From: Dermanyssus gallinae
Lineage: Eukaryota; Arthropoda; Arachnida; Mesostigmata; Dermanyssidae
Length of the DNA: 64,000 bases
NCBI GenBank assembly: GCA_003439945.1
Contig: QVRM01005665.1
Location: 130,001-194,000, forward strand
Reading direction: 5' to 3'
Below the pieces are notes generated by a model. It saw only the letters and a program-made list of their open reading frames with translations, was not told the DNA's origin and searched no databases. Positions 44,721 through 57,075 of this stretch are shown in pieces. A program made the position numbers and the translations under genes. The first letter of the stretch is position 1. Each line of letters starts with the position of its first letter.

Positions 44721-44756
44721 ATTACAGTTGAAGTACTTAACAAGCTTGCATCATTG

Positions 44757-46000
44757 TTAGGCGTTGCTTGCTTGTTGGATGCCTTCGTTGCACGAGGGTC
44801 CAGAGGAGATGATGTTTGTATCCTCTTGCGGCTTCTTTGGGTAATCCAGGGTAAACTTATTGGCGTCCACAGCGTCACTGGGGTAGTTTTCGAGGGTGGC
44901 CGGGGCAGGGGCTGGGTTTAGTACTCGCTTGGTCGCGGGGTGCGCAGGTGTTGGCCGAGTGCCGCGACGGCGGAGCTCCTCCAGTTGCTCCCTGTACTTC
45001 AGGACAAGCGGCGACTTTGGCCGCGTGTCCTTGTTCACCGCTGTTGTAGCAGGTTGCGGTCGCTTTGCATTCTCTGAAGAGGTGCCCAAGTACCCTGCAC
45101 CTGTGGCAGCGCTTACCTGTGACGACCGCGCTAGTGCACGAGGGTGCAGAGTAGCCCACTCGTTGGTAAGCGCTGGCACAATGGCACGGTGAACCACTAA
45201 GAAATGGGGCATGAGGACCACTCTAGGCGCACGCGTTTAAAGTTCAGAACCCTGACGGCGTCGGGAAGGAGGGGGTGCTTGGACCAGGGACGTCCACATG
45301 CCGGTGGCCCTTTTTTGTGGGGGGTCCACAGTTAGTGGTTCTTCGATAGGCAGTGCCTTGCGGAGGGCAGCCTCGATGTCTTGCGGGGTAGTGCCCTCCA
45401 TGACATCCCTGATTAGGAGACGCCTTAGGGACGACCTTTCGACGCTGGTGTCAGTCTCCCAGGCTGATTGCAGGGTCTGAAGAAAGAAGCTGGCCCCTCC
45501 CTCTGCCACTACCAATCGTACGCCTCCGCTAGGCAGTTGTTGGATTCGAGTTACTTTGACGTTGTGGGCGTTGGGGTCCACCCTGGAACCCAGCTTCTTG
45601 ATCATGTCAGCGTAGGTCTTGCTTTCTTTCATTTTTAGAACGAAGATTGTTGTAGTGCTGGTCGAGCTCTTGCCACTTTCTGCCCCCCCCCCCCTGCGCG
45701 CCGTAGGGGTGACAGCAAGATGCAGGCCCTGTGCCCGGAAGAGGCACTCAAGGAGTTTGCCAACTCCCCTCCCCTTGGCTTGTCTTGTGGCAAGGTTTTG
45801 GTCAGAGGTCCCTTGAGCCCAGGAGGGCCTTGGCCCTTAGCAACGCCTGTGCTCTGCTATGTGGTTTTGTCTCCTCGACACGAATTTAATCCGCCAGGCT
45901 TTTTACTATTAAATCCATGTTTTTTCTGCTGGCCGCGTAGCTAGTAAGCTTCTGTGCGATGGCAGCTATGTCGAGATAGTTGTCCGAGACCGCTTCATCG
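44757..46000 (-). pseudogene. R1-like ORF1 (gag)
   Basis: Minus-strand frames give KESKTYADMIKKLGSRVDP, QQLPSGGVRLVVAEGG (45237-45632), then CHRCRVLGHLFREC and a second degenerate knuckle CYNSGEQGHAAKVAAC in the frame 44875-45159. A Lys/Pro-rich C-terminus follows in 44757-45221. The second knuckle has Ser for its second Cys. A frameshift lies between the two main parts. A poly(C) run at about 45684-45695 marks the N-terminal region. Confidence 0.75.
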
Positions 46001-46080
46001 GGGTTACCCCCGCCAGGAGTAGTGCCTTCATCTTTCTTTTTGTTTTCTTCCTGGCCCGAATAGGGGCTGCTTTTGCCCGA

Positions 46081-46309
46081 GAAAACATAGTGGTGTCTTC
46101 TCTAGAGCTTAAATTAAATTGAAATTTAGTATACAAAAATTAAAGATAAATAAATTTTAAAGTAAAGGTAAAATAAATATGCTAAATAAGTAAATTATAA
46201 TCAATATAAGTTATTAAAATGAAATGGGGAGTAATAAGAAATATAAAGATCTAAATAAATTATAGTTATATACAAAAATAATTAATACTAGAAAAAAACA
46301 AAAGAGCAC
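46081..46309. other. AT-rich intronic sequence
   Basis: Low-complexity A/T sequence, nothing coding. Confidence 0.5.
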
Positions 46310-46395
46310 CGCTAGGGATTGAACTGGGACCGGTCTTAGCTTAGACCAGTGCTGTGGTCGCCGACGCTACCACTCTGCTATGCACTACCTGTGGA
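46310..46395 (-). repeat. tRNA-like sequence, probably a SINE head
   Basis: On the minus strand TAGCAGAGTGGTAGCG resembles an A box and AGTTCAATCCC a B box. Between them GACCA and TGGTC could form an anticodon-type stem with a long extra arm. The acceptor stem does not pair cleanly and a T/A-rich tract follows, so I favour a tRNA-derived repeat over a working tRNA gene. Confidence 0.5.
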
Positions 46396-47485
46396 CAGCA
46401 TAGCTTCAGCGCGCGTTCCTGTCACTCTTCGTGGCGGCTCGTTGTAGCTGTTATGTACAGTTTTGATAATGAGCACTTAACTAGTAAGCACTTATTTGCA
46501 CGTATATACACAGTAGACTATGCATATACACAGTGGGCTAAATGCATGTACACTACCAGGAAGCCCGGTTAAGCTGGACTATAGACGACGTTCGAATTTC
46601 GACCGTTTCGAACACACGGGCTTCTTTTTAAGAAAAAAAAACGAGAAAACAATTGAGCTTATCACAGTACATTTGCAGTGATTACTAATCGTGTTAAACT
46701 CCCTATCGCTGAGGCCGTCGAGTGCAATTGGTCAGCCTATTACAGGCCTCAGATTCCTGCACTCTTCGACCAAGTTGTACGGAGCAAAGCCAAACGCGAC
46801 CGCACCTAACGACTGCTAGAGGTAGACTGTACAGTGCTATCTAATCTACTTGCTTGTTTCCTAACTGGTCCCAGCCGACTTGCGGCTTCGTGTGCGTCAC
46901 AGTTGACCTTCTCTCCTGGGCTTAGTTTTGCGCTTTGAGTTTAAACTTGAGATAAAAAAGGTTTTTGTGAAAAACAAAGATACTTACAATCAAACCCCTA
47001 CTAATTATGGATATACGTATTTTGTTTTCCAAGGAGAAAACATCTTTTTAGTTTTTATGGGCACGTTTAGGGGACGTTACGGGGATTCTTCTCTCTTTCC
47101 AGGAATATATTCGTCTGTAAAATAGGCGCACGGTACTCGTAATGGTCCTTTAAATCAATATTGTTTACAAAACCGAGGAACTTCCCTGATACGCGTGTTT
47201 AAGTCTTTTTCGCAGCGAGACAATTTAAGGTAAGAATAACTCTCCTGTCTAGGCAACGCGGATTCCTTCCTTAGCGTTCCGTCGAAGACTGTTTAATCAC
47301 GTGGGAGAATGTCCTGCATCGAAAGCGGATGGCGTGCGCAGCCTTCCATACCTGTGTCCGTTTACGCATCCCAAGACGTTCTTCTAGATTAATTACAAAT
47401 TATTATGGTTTATTAACACCCAGGTGGGTAAAACTTTAAACATATACATCATACACAACTAGTGCTTCCTTCACGTCATTGGGTC
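46396..47485. other. Intronic sequence, no gene recognised
   Basis: Short open frames only (for example 46928-47125), without domains. Confidence 0.4.
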
Positions 47486-47489
47486 GTCT

Positions 47490-50240
47490 TTTATCTTGCT
47501 AGTTCAGCTATTGACTTAACTGCAGGACATGCTGCGGCGTGGTATCTATCACACTGGCCAGAGCATCTCGTGCGCCTGCAACCTTCCTGAGGATCGTGGA
47601 ATTCTTCCGTGCTGCACAACACGTGATGAAACCCGTGGGCTGCAAATGCCGTAGTTAAATGTCTGCCCTTATATCCCGCTGCTCGCCAGACCGTGCTTGT
47701 CATCGCTACCGTATTATATATTCCTAAATCGATTCCCTTCAATTTTCAATCGCTTCCCTTTTCCGCCCACTTCGAAGTATAAGCATTAAACGCTCTTGTT
47801 TTAGGTAAACCCCAATCGAGCTGTAACTCCTGTGTCATCAAATCCCCCCGTCTAAGACATGAACTATTCTATTCCTACATGACTTGGCTAACCCCAAAAC
47901 CCGTTTCATAAAGAAAAATCTGGCTCTATCTAGTAACTGCAGTTTTGCTTCTCCCAATTTTTCCCATATAAGTGATATACCGAATGTTGCTATCGGTTTT
48001 ATTTTAATTTTGAAAAGAGCGGAGATGGTATGTATTGACTAAATTTGCGGGCTCTTAATTGCTGCTGCCGCTCGGATTGCTTTTTGCACTCTGCTTTCTA
48101 TATGACTTCGGAAACTTCTACCATTCGACGTTATAGTGACGCCCAGATAAGTAAATTTATTTACAAATTGTACTACATTGCCCCTAACTCGAATAACGTC
48201 GTTTTTTGCTAATCGACCCCCTTGTCGAAACTTAACTGCTACTGTCTTTTGCCAGTTTATGCCAAGCCCCATATCGTTCATATAATCAATTATGCTTTCC
48301 AGTCCCTGTTTAACCCTAAATAGACTTCTATCATATTGCAATGTCATCTGCATACATTAAAGTTTTTGCCCACTCTCGAGTCCACCCCTGTCTCACCCGG
48401 TTAGGTAGCCCTCCCAATAATACCAAAAAAGCAACGGGCTAAGTCCGTCTTCTTGAGCCACGCCGGTGGTTTGCTTTACTGTTGCCACAATCCCTATACC
48501 GTTGTCGATGCATACTATGCTCTCCCGAAGGATGGCCCCCTCTAAGGCATAATATCTCTCCCTCTAACATCCATAATTATGTTTCTCGGCGTTAAGTCAA
48601 AGGCAGCTTTAAGATATATAAATACCGCATATAACGGTTATCTTGGCTCGGCTAGAGTTTTCCAAATATCTACTAGCAATTGGCGCAGGGCCGTATGGGT
48701 CGGCTTGGATTTTCTAAACCCGTGTCGTTTTTCTGGTACTGCGTTTCTGGTATCTAGAAAGCAATCAAGTCGAGCTGATATTGTTCCCGAGAATATTTTA
48801 TAGGGGCAACTCTTAAGTGTTATTCCCTTCCAAGCCTCCGGCTCTGTTTCTATGCCCTTCCCTTTAGGTATAACAATAAGGGTATCCTCCTTCCACGCTT
48901 TAGGCATTTTCCCGGACTTTAGGCATTCATCGAATCGAGCTTTCCAGCATGGTGCCAGTGCCAACGTTTGCTTTAAGTGTTCATTTCTTATCGTATCGTT
49001 TCCGGCCGCTTTTGCCTTTAGGCGCTCTTATAATCGCGCTGACAACGTCTTCGATTGTGACCTCGCGAACTACTTATTCCCGTGCAAGCCTTGTGTCTTT
49101 GTCCCAAGGCCTATTGTATAATATTATTTCTCTTGGAGTAGTGTCGGCTCCCTGTAGCATACCAGCAAAATGCTTAATCAGTCTCTCAGTCTCCACTGGG
49201 CACTGCTGTTTTCTTTTATGCTTTAGCCAGTTGTGCGGATGTTCATCTGCCTCTCGTAACAACTTCCACTTCCGGCCTTCCCAGTACTTCTGTTTCTCTT
49301 TCTTGTATGCCCTTTGCGTCATTTTCTTTACCATTATAGAAAACGGCCTCATTACCGGAAAAATCTTTACGGTAGTCCCTAGTTAGCATGTTTGCATTTT
49401 TTGCTGCTCTACACCTCTCGTTAAACCAGGGCCTTTCTTTTTGTTCTTGACGCGGAACTATTGCGCTTTTGATTTAGATTTACCAGTTTACGTTTATATG
49501 ACTCTGTGAATTTCCCCTGGTGGACACACTTCCCCAACTCCCTTTAAGAAAATCCCACTATCCAGTTTTGTTCCGGTCCCCAGCCTACGGCTACACTTCT
49601 CCCCACTTCTGCTAATCGTGAGTGCCATTCCCATGGTCATACGCATTCTAAGTCCCGCTCCTTCCCGAAAAGATGTATTCCCTAAAATGTAATCCCCTAA
49701 ACATGTTACGTCATTCACGTTTCCGTCTGTGGCAAAAACGTCGATGACTGACGCTTCAGTGCTACATTCAAATGTGTTGAGGCCTGGCTCGCTGACTAAC
49801 CAACAGCCTATCTCCGTTATAATCTCCAAGAATGCTTCAGTTCGTTCAGAGTTTCCTTTGTCCAACCTGGCATTGAAATCCCCCGCTAAAATAATAGGTG
49901 CTTTTCTCGGCACAGCCTCGACCCCGAGCAAAATACGTCAGTAGACTCTACACCTTACATAAGCTGCCACAACCTCAACCCCCTTGACGCTATTGCTACT
50001 AAATTTTCCGCTATTATTTCTATTTTCATTTATCCAAGTTCTGCTCTCGTAAATACTAAAACGCCCTACTTGGTCTACCCCGTCCCTCGCCTTTATGTGC
50101 AAGTGCGTTATATCCGTAAAGCCCCCTAAAGTGAAATGCTTTACAGCCCAAGTTTTCGGAAAAAATTAGAATATCCACCCCTCGGAGTGCTTCCGCGTCT
50201 AACAGTTATAATACGTGATGCCCTTCGCAGTTCCATAGTA
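47490..50240 (-). pseudogene. I-like ORF2: endonuclease and RT remnants
   Basis: The endonuclease begins near 50235 with KVVLWNCEG and ALRGVDILIFSE, and continues at 49494-49931 with APIILAGDFNARLDKG and SVIDVFATDG. RT: frame 48638-48964 has GKMPKAWKEDTLIVIPKGKG, EAWKGITLKSCPYKIF and KRHGFRKSKPTHTALRQLL; a short KAAFDLTPRNIIM piece follows near 48600; frame 48039-48353 has INWQKTVAVKFRQGGRL and FTYLGVTITSNGRS. The catalytic YADD segment is replaced by degraded sequence near 48350-48470. The distal end (47491-47742) reads GYKGRHLTTAF and a C-x4-C-x3-C...YH tail. Many frame breaks; inactive. Confidence 0.78.
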
Positions 50241-50411
50241 CTACTTTGATAACTTGCGTAAGCATTTGTTCCTTGAGTTTGGTCTTTCCCGAGCGTCACT
50301 GGGTCTTTGATCCACGGGTCGCAATGCTGTCGTTACCAACGCAGTCATTTTGATTCACAGGGGGGGCCGCAGTTTCTTTGGCATTATTTTAGGGAAGCTA
50401 GCTGGATCGAC

Positions 50412-51853
50412 TTAGCCAGCGAGGCAGCGTTCATTATGCTCTTCTCTGGCCGTGCCATTGCCCCGCTTACTGCGCGTATGACAACTTGCAGTACGGACTC
50501 CAAGACTTTTGAGAACGCTCGTTATAGTTTCTTGTATGATTGGAGATAGTCTGCGAAGCACTTCTTCTACAATACTGTCCGTTGATGGTTGTGCCGACAT
50601 GTCTGGCTGTTGTGACGGAGCTGCCGGCTCTAATGCGATAGGGTCAGCTGCCTCTATGCGTGTCGTGGGAATACGACTTCCACAGTCAACTTCTTTTATC
50701 CCATTCTTTACGACCGAAGACCAGCTTCGCTTCGTAAAATTGTCGGATGCTTGCACGTTAGATAGTGGTGCGCAGATTGGGACTGATGGGGCGTCGTGCT
50801 GCTTCTGTATCATGCTTCGCGAGACTCTCTTTAGTTGTTCCATGTGTAGCAGTCTTTGCGGACATGCTTCTCACGTGACCTCATGCTCCCCGTTGCATAA
50901 AAAACAGCAGGCCTGAGCGTTGCAATCTTTTCGTAGGTGCTCTATAGAGCCGCACTTCCGACATCTGGGTTTTGGGGCCTTACAGTTGGCGGTGAAATAG
51001 TCCAAACTGTAACACTTGTAGCACTGCGAGGGTTCATGATATAGTATGACCCCATGCCGTTTAAGCCCCAGACGCACCTGAGCCGGAAAGCTGTTGCCGG
51101 AGAAGGTCAAGATAACGTGCTCCGTTGCCGACACAGCGTTGGTTCTTGGGTTTTTCGCTTTCACCCGAGTCGCTTCTGTGACTCCAGAGGACTGCAGTGC
51201 CGATAGGATCGCCGATTCCGAGATAAAAGTATGAACCCCGGTGATTTTGCCCTTCACCGTGGATCGTGTTCCGCTTATCCTCGAGGAGACTTTAACTTCT
51301 GCTAACTCTGATAGAGAAAGTAAAGTCGCTCTGTCGTCTTCCTTCTCTACCACTATGACAAGTTCACCGTTCTTCCTGAAGCGAGGCTCCTCCATCTTCC
51401 CCCCGACGACCTTCGCGATCTCGTCACAAATCTCGTTAAAGTGGAGCATTGTCAGCAGCGGAGAAGATTACGGCTTCCTGTCTGTCAAACGTTACTTTTG
51501 GCGGCACGACCATCTTTGGAGCACGGGTACGCTTATGTCGGGTCACCGTGGTAAACTCCAAATCGTTCTGAGGTTCCTCACTGTTGCAAGCTTCCTCGGT
51601 TGCTTCGGCGGCCCTCCGCGATTGCAAGGTAAGATTCAGTCTGCGATACACGCATCTCTTTGCTACGAGTATCTTCTGCGGGGCTTGATGCAGTACGCTT
51701 CCCGCCGCAGGTTTTTGGACGGCAAGCCGGGCCGCCCTCACCACTGGCTGCTCCACCAATGCATTCATCCGTTGGCGCCGCAGAATCTACGTGCAGCGAT
51801 GCAAGTTGTTCCAGCGGCTTCTCCTTTTGCCGTTTCGTCGGCGTTCGTTGCAT
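50412..51853 (-). pseudogene. I-like ORF1 (gag) with three CCHC zinc knuckles
   Basis: The N-terminal frame starts at ATG 51853 (MQRTPTKRQKEK) and continues after a frame change in 51436-51768, with DLEFTTVTRHKRTRAP. The frame 50871-51449 covers a folded gag domain (LVIVVEKEDDRATLLSLSEL, RISGTRSTVKGKITGVH) and three zinc knuckles: CYKCYSLDYFTANC, CRKCGSIEHLRKDC and CCFLCNGEHEVT, the last cut before its final Cys. After another frame change, 50412-50843 gives the C-terminal part with SWSSVVKNG and an amphipathic VEEVLRRLSPIIQETI helix. Confidence 0.8.
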
Positions 51854-51949
51854 GGCCGGCTGCTGCGCTGCGTCTCTTTACACACAGGATTTGTATACAG
51901 GCGAACACAGGCCGGGTTGTATAATAATATTAATGCTGCTGACCGTAAC

Positions 51950-52310
51950 GGGAGTGGTGGCAATGGCGGCGTCGATATTGAAATGAGTGGGTGTCTGTGG
52001 TGAAAATGGTGATGATGGCCGTGGCGGTGATGGTGATGACGACTATCAGTGGTAGCTAACTGGGATGAGTGATGACGACTATCAGTGGTAGCTAACTGGG
52101 ATGAGTGCTGACGACGATTATGATGCACTAATGATGATAACGCTGAAAGTAGTACCTGACGGTGAAGTATAGTAACACTGGGTGTTGATAGTGATGATGG
52201 TTGTGGTGAACTGAGGCGAATGATTATGATGATGATGAACGAGCACTACTGATGATGATGAAGCTGCAGGTGGCCGCTGATGGAGAATACACACTGATGA
52301 TGATCATTGA
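51950..52310. repeat. GAT-rich repeat with a 36-bp tandem duplication
   Basis: A degenerate (GATGAT/GGTGAT)n tract. Within it GATGACGACTATCAGTGG and the following 18 bases occur twice exactly (52035-52070 and 52071-52106). Confidence 0.9.
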
Positions 52311-53188
52311 AAGTTCGGTTACGGATATTGGAACGCAGGTTTTCAGGCAGCAAAAGCTCTGAATATTCTCCAGACGATCTCTTAACTGCACGCTATCTGT
52401 CACGGTACAAATTCACTTTAGGAACGCTGATTAACTCTCGAATAGACAACAATTTTATGGACTGTTACGGAAACACGTCCACAGGGCAGCTTGAACAGCT
52501 GACTACGTTTAATTAATTACAAATTAGGTGCGCGGTTCAGTGCAAGAACCTAATTTCGTACTTGATACGTAGATAACTAATCTTATAAGGGTGAAAGATT
52601 GCAGCATTTGTATTATGTAGGAGAAAATCGACAAACAAGTGAAGTCCCCCAAAGATACTCTTAAGCGCTTAGAGTAAATTTAAGTGTCTGCATGCTTTTA
52701 CGCGTAAAACTTCGTAATCTTTGCAAAATTCAGAGAACTTATTTTGAATAGAAAGAGAATTTATATTATTCGCCTGGCATGTATATCTTAGTACATATAT
52801 GAGAATCACTTAACGAAAACTGATCAACAACGGGGATTGAAGCGGCGACATCCCGGTAACTGACAATCATGACTAGCGCTCTAGTTTTCTAAACGACGCC
52901 GCCACATCTTGGTGTTTTACTTATAGCTCCCCTTGGACAAGGCCAAGGGTGTTAAAGGGGGTGCGAGAGTGTTCAAACTCAGTTTATTAAGAGTTCAACA
53001 TAACAAAATGGTTTATTGAGAAAATGCTTCGGTCGTGAACTACTACTAACTGGGACTAGGTCGTATTGTTGAATCGATTGCTATGGACTCACTATTGCGT
53101 TTAGGTATTTACCTTCAATATCTATTTACTATGTTCGTATTTGTTACTTATTATATTAGGAATTTTCATTTGCGTTGATCTTACCCAG
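52311..53188. other. End of CD36 intron; one tRNA-like relic
   Basis: AT-rich. On the minus strand at about 52825-52920, GGCGGCGTCGTTTAGAAAAC and CGCTTCAATCCCCG resemble the head of the SINE-like repeat at 57335-57440, but are too worn to be certain. Confidence 0.35.
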
Positions 53189-53419
53189 GGTCGTAAACAA
53201 CAAAAGGCAAAAGTCTTATGAAAAGCATACCCTTCATTTCACCGAAACGCGGACGCTATTTTTCGAGCCCAACATGTCAAACGGCAGCCTAGATGATAAA
53301 ATTACAACTGCGAACTTTAACGCTATGCGTTATTATTTTCCGAACGGAGCACCACGCACAGGCATCAGAAAGACAACACTCTTTATAAATGTCACCGTGA
53401 ACGAGTATTTCTTCGCCGG
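53189..53419 (+). CDS. CD36/SCARB-family gene, ectodomain exon 2
   Basis: Bounded by acceptor TTACCCAG and donor GTAAGT. The first base completes the Arg codon left by the exon at 38218-38525, giving GPYVFR followed by VVNNKRQKSYEKHTLHFTET. The exon then has the family motif RTLFFEPNMSNGSLDDKITT, then INVTVNEYFFAG, with one N-glycosylation site (NVT). It is the plus-strand counterpart of 8366-8581. The preceding intron is 14,663 bp and filled with retroelements. No sign of inactivating change. Confidence 0.9.
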
Positions 53420-54961
53420 GTAAGTTGCTCAACTATTATGTTATTATGACTGTGAAGTAATTCTGCAATTGGTAAGAAAGATCGCTCTGGTGTGCTTACT
53501 TTAGTAGGAGGTAGCCAGGCTGGCGCCGAGCATCTGAAAGAAGCAAGCAAGTTAATCTTTCTGGAGTCGTCCGCTACCGCACCAATGACTGCCTGTAAAA
53601 GTTTGTTTATATACCTATCAAAACCATTTTCCTGGAATACCGAATCTGTGCTGCCGGACCGAGTAAATGCCTCGTCGTGGTAAAAATAGATTTACGGGTT
53701 ACTTGATAATGGGCGGTAACTGGGAGTGAGAGGCGGGCCATATCCGTTAACTTGTGCATCGATGATACGACGGCCAGCCCGGGGATCACCACAGCAATCT
53801 AAACCTTATTTGATATGGACATCGGGACGTGACGCCTCCTGGGGGTTAACTCGAGTCTTTAAAGTTGTCCGATATATTTGTCGAGGAGTCGTTGAACTGT
53901 TGCAAAATAACCTGCTTCTCTGCCAGGTTAATCGCTCTCAGGAGATTATCCGTAAGGCAAAGAGAGATAAGCGGGTCAGATAGGGCCCTTTGTAAACCCC
54001 GACAAGAAGGGTAAACACTCGACCGTAATTGGCAGTTTTTTTGAGAATTTTAAAACAATGCGATTCTCCCTGTATCAATGAGGAATCTAGACATTAATTC
54101 TTAATTTTACGACCGGCATCCGGGAGAGCTCCATGGATGGGTAAATTAGAGCCATCATTTAAAGCATCATCCGAGAGAAAGGGGGGTCCCGAAGAAGAGA
54201 ATAGATGTCTTGCCGCTCTAGCAATATCCCGTCGGTAAGTTTGACCAGAGCAAGGCGCGTAGTATACACATCTGACCGGTGCAGGCGTTGTATTATATCT
54301 TGACGTCGATGGGTTTGAAATGTGATTATTTTTCTTTCTCTCAGAAGACACGAAGGTTTTCAGATCAATGGAACGCGTGGTCAGATCAATAGAAACGCGT
54401 GGTTGTTTTGAGAGCAGACACTTGGGGGGCTACAGGGACCAACGCCGTTAGCGAAAGCAGCCAGGATTGAGTCGTTACTAGAGGCAACTGACTGGATTAC
54501 CTGTGTGAAACATCAGCAAGTGTTACCCTGACTTAGGTTTGATACGGTTTCATATTCCGAATAATCGTCTTACCCGCCGTTTAAACGATAGGTTGCTTCC
54601 TGCTTTGCCGGAAACCCAAACATTGGACAAACCTGGCCTACCTTAGAAAAATAATCTCTTCTAGAATTACAAAGAGCATTGTTTAGCTTAGAGCTTAACA
54701 ACACATTAGTAAATACAAGACTTACGCTACAAGTAGCTCCGTGAAGAAGCCTGTTTGGTGAAACTAGCGCTTATCCTTTGTCATATAACAGCCGCGATAT
54801 GGCGCTATAATAGGGACCATAGTAGTGCCTTGCACTCGGCGCAAATTTAGTCGCGTACCCTTCTGAATAAGTTTATATATGGACGCCCAAGACTAGATCA
54901 ATACGTAGAGTAATAAAATTGCCATAAACAGACAGGTTTATGCTTGTTTTCTTTACAACAG
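53420..54961. other. CD36 intron 2; no element recognised with certainty
   Basis: A minus-strand frame at 54094-54351 (SSGPPFLSDDALNDG) and frames near 53500-53980 are open but not recognised. They may be worn transposon sequence. Confidence 0.4.
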
Positions 54962-55102
54962 CTATTACGACCCAGATTTAAAGTCGCGCACTGGTATTGT
55001 GAACGGATATTTTGCCAATCAGAACTACAGTACCGAACCGACAATGCAGGTGTACACTGATACCAAAAGGATGAATCAGATCGCCACTATTAACGATGTT
55101 AC
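54962..55102 (+). CDS. CD36/SCARB-family gene, ectodomain exon 3
   Basis: Acceptor CTTTACAACAG, donor GTAAGT. The first base completes Gly, then the exon reads YYDPDLKSRTGIVNGYFANQ (family pattern GY.DP......TGi...) and NYSTEPTMQVYTDTKRMNQ, ending IATINDV. It carries one N-glycosylation site (NYS). Phases match the exons on both sides. Confidence 0.9.
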
Positions 55103-55296
55103 GTAAGTAGTTTTCACTTCATTAGATTTCTATCTGTTGTAAACACACTAACACGAATACTTTTCAGTGCGTTTATAGTATACAGGAGAAACGAAAGAAG
55201 ATTTATTGAGAGGAATGAAGAAACAAGACGACTTTGGAGAAGATAAACATTCTTTGAATTTAGTTTTGATCTTTTTAGCGCAAATGTGGCGAAGTG
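55103..55296. other. Start of CD36 intron 3
   Basis: No element recognised. Confidence 0.5.
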
Positions 55297-55356
55297 CGTA
55301 TTACAGGACTCATGACATTAACATCACGTATTACAGGACTCGTGACATTAACATCG
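55297..55356. repeat. 30-bp tandem duplication
   Basis: CGTATTACAGGACTCATGAC with ATTAACATCA is repeated once (55297-55326 and 55327-55356) with one or two substitutions. Confidence 0.85.
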
Positions 55357-55369
55357 TTTCAGTTTACAT

Positions 55370-55990
55370 GACTGCCATAGACAAAATGTCCACGGGTTCC
55401 GGAGACCTCTCTGGTTTGAGCCTCTCCACTGCCATCATTACCTCCGCGACTGTGATAACCGGGAATCGTTTTTCTCCTGATAGTGTTAGATCGACCGTTG
55501 ACTAATATCCGGCTCTGTGGGAGATCGGGTCATCGTTTGCCATCGTTATTATATACAGGTCCAGGCTGGGCTGCCGACTCAATCAGAGGTTCCCCTCTCT
55601 TTTTCGCCCACCACGACCCCTATGTTTCTGATGCCGCGTTGAAGTCCTCTGTCACCACTATGCTCATTTTTATGCATATGGATTTATTTATTGATACTCC
55701 TATTTCGTTGAATAGGTCCTCCGAGTTTATCCAGGCTGCCGTTGGGCCAGCTGCAGCAAGAGTACTCCGTCTAGCGCTTGCACCCAGTCAAACCCGTGCC
55801 CGCTTCCGTGCCTTGTTTTGCACGGAACCGGCGTTTATAATTACTGCACTCTTGAATCGATCTGAAAACCGTTTCTGCTTGTTGCTATTGCTTGACTTAG
55901 TTCGCTCACCGCTACTAGCTCGGCTCTGCTTCTTGCGGCTCTTTTCAGCCATGGCATGTGCGTATCTACTCCTGTTGCAGTACAATCCTG
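55370..55990 (-). pseudogene. R1-like endonuclease/RT fragment, internally deleted
   Basis: On the minus strand RFKSAVIINAGSVQNKARK, HGFDWVQALDGVLLLQL and VVTEDFNAASETWGS-like sequence correspond to RSQLRFSGHGCGNGFTWVDV and LVITGDFNATASAWDS of the copy at 43.4-44.7 kb (GDFN has become EDFN). After a stop-rich gap, FPVITVAEVMMAVERLKPER at about 55400-55460 matches the start of the RT. The end of the endonuclease is missing. Confidence 0.6.
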
Positions 55991-56044
55991 TTACGTAGGT
56001 CCTATTAATTGGAGTAGTTGTTGAGTAGAGGATGTTCCATCATT

Positions 56045-56768
56045 ATTTTTGAGGTTTCGGAAATGCATGATGCACATGCGCCACTAGCAACCTGCGTGAC
56101 TAGTGTGAGACTCGCAGGCTCGGTATTACTTTGGCGTTATTTCAAAGCCGTGGAAGAGGCGCCTCTGCCGTTCTCCTTCAATCAGCTCTATTCCTGACTA
56201 TCATCCCGCATGCCTACCTGCGGTTGGATAGGGGGATGCCATTTCGTAATCCGTCCTGTGAGAGTGCGTCGACTATGAGGGCCTGGCTGCTCTTCCCCCT
56301 CCCTCGCTCCTCGTCTTGACCACTCTGCCGAGAGACCCGCTCAAACCTCTCCCGCCTGGCCGTTTCCTTGGCTGTCTTGAGTGTCAAAACGGCGTCGAAC
56401 AAGTTCGTCGCCTCTCTCTATGCCTCCGCCGAAGTCATCATATGGGCGAGCACCTCCCTGATGGTTCGGCCTCTCACAGCAGGTGGTGCTGCGTCCCGTG
56501 CTTCCCTGAGAGCATCATACTGTTCCCTGGCCGCTTTCTTCTATTTCTTTTCTCTTAGCTCCGCCCTTGATTCTCGGGCTTTGGCTTCCCTCTCTTCTGC
56601 CTCCACTCTTGCGGCTTGGGTCCTTTCCTTAAGTAGTTTTGCGTTCTGCGGACGAGCCATAATTATCAGCCATATATGTTCTTTATCGTTGCGCACGTAG
56701 CACGAGGCCTCAGTTTTCTTGCTTTGTGTTCCTTTTCCTCGCATAGTGGTAAGTCGTATTAGTGACAA
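56045..56768 (-). pseudogene. R1-like 3' end with coding tail
   Basis: The sequence after a T-rich run (56044-56049) repeats the 3' untranslated region of the element at 10868-15230 (ATGCATGATGCACATGCGCC and beyond). Minus-strand coding at 56214-56402 reads FDAVLTLKTAKETARRERFE and DGLRNGIPLSNRR, matching the end of that ORF2. At 56541-56768 a charged coiled-coil frame (MARPQNAKLLKERTQAARVE) joins into REQYDALREARDAAPPAV-like sequence. Confidence 0.8.
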
Positions 56769-57075
56769 GTACCCCCGGCCTACTTATGGCAATATTGCAG
56801 AAGAGATTAGATCCTGATTGAGAGCATAGCCATGCTCCGTCAAGGGTATTGCTCGAAGGCATAACTTAAGTTCTCTATTTTTAATTTATGTTAGTGAGGA
56901 ATCCAGAAAAATGTTAAAGCTGTAAAAACCATTATGTATGTCGATCTCTAGTCGCACGTTAAATTCCATCTGCTGAAATCCCTAATAATTCTTCGGTACC
57001 GGGTTTCGGAACGAAACCGCATATTCTAATTTTGAGTTTTAATACAAATATGCATTCATATGGTTTTATTTTCAG
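56769..57075. other. End of CD36 intron 3
   Basis: AT-rich; ends in a good branch/pyrimidine region GGTTTTATTTTCAG. Confidence 0.6.

Larger units (their letters stand above)
38888..46080 (-). mobile_element. R1-like retrotransposon split by an R2-clade insertion
   Basis: A minus-strand R1-clade element. Its 3' end is a T run (about 38889-38895) and a 3' untranslated region shared with 35058-35260. ORF2 C-terminus and RT palm lie at 39300-40545; endonuclease and RT N-terminus at 43399-44720; ORF1 at 44757-46000. The R2-like element at 40546-43398 sits inside the RT. Without it the R1 copy is about 4.3 kb. The 5' limit near 46080 is approximate. Confidence 0.82.
47490..51853 (-). mobile_element. 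I-like non-LTR retrotransposon with three-knuckle ORF1
   Basis: A minus-strand element of about 4.4 kb with ORF1 at 50412-51853 and ORF2 remnants at 47490-50240. It lies within the CD36 intron. The 5' side runs into a GAT-rich repeat at about 51950. No clear target duplication was found. Confidence 0.75.

Noticed and set aside
46310..46395. Functional tRNA gene
   Set aside because: A and B boxes are present but the acceptor stem does not pair cleanly and there is a non-tRNA body, so a tRNA-derived repeat is more likely.
55483..55998. Plus-strand coding gene of 171 codons
   Set aside because: The minus strand matches an R1-like endonuclease; the plus frame is the shadow.
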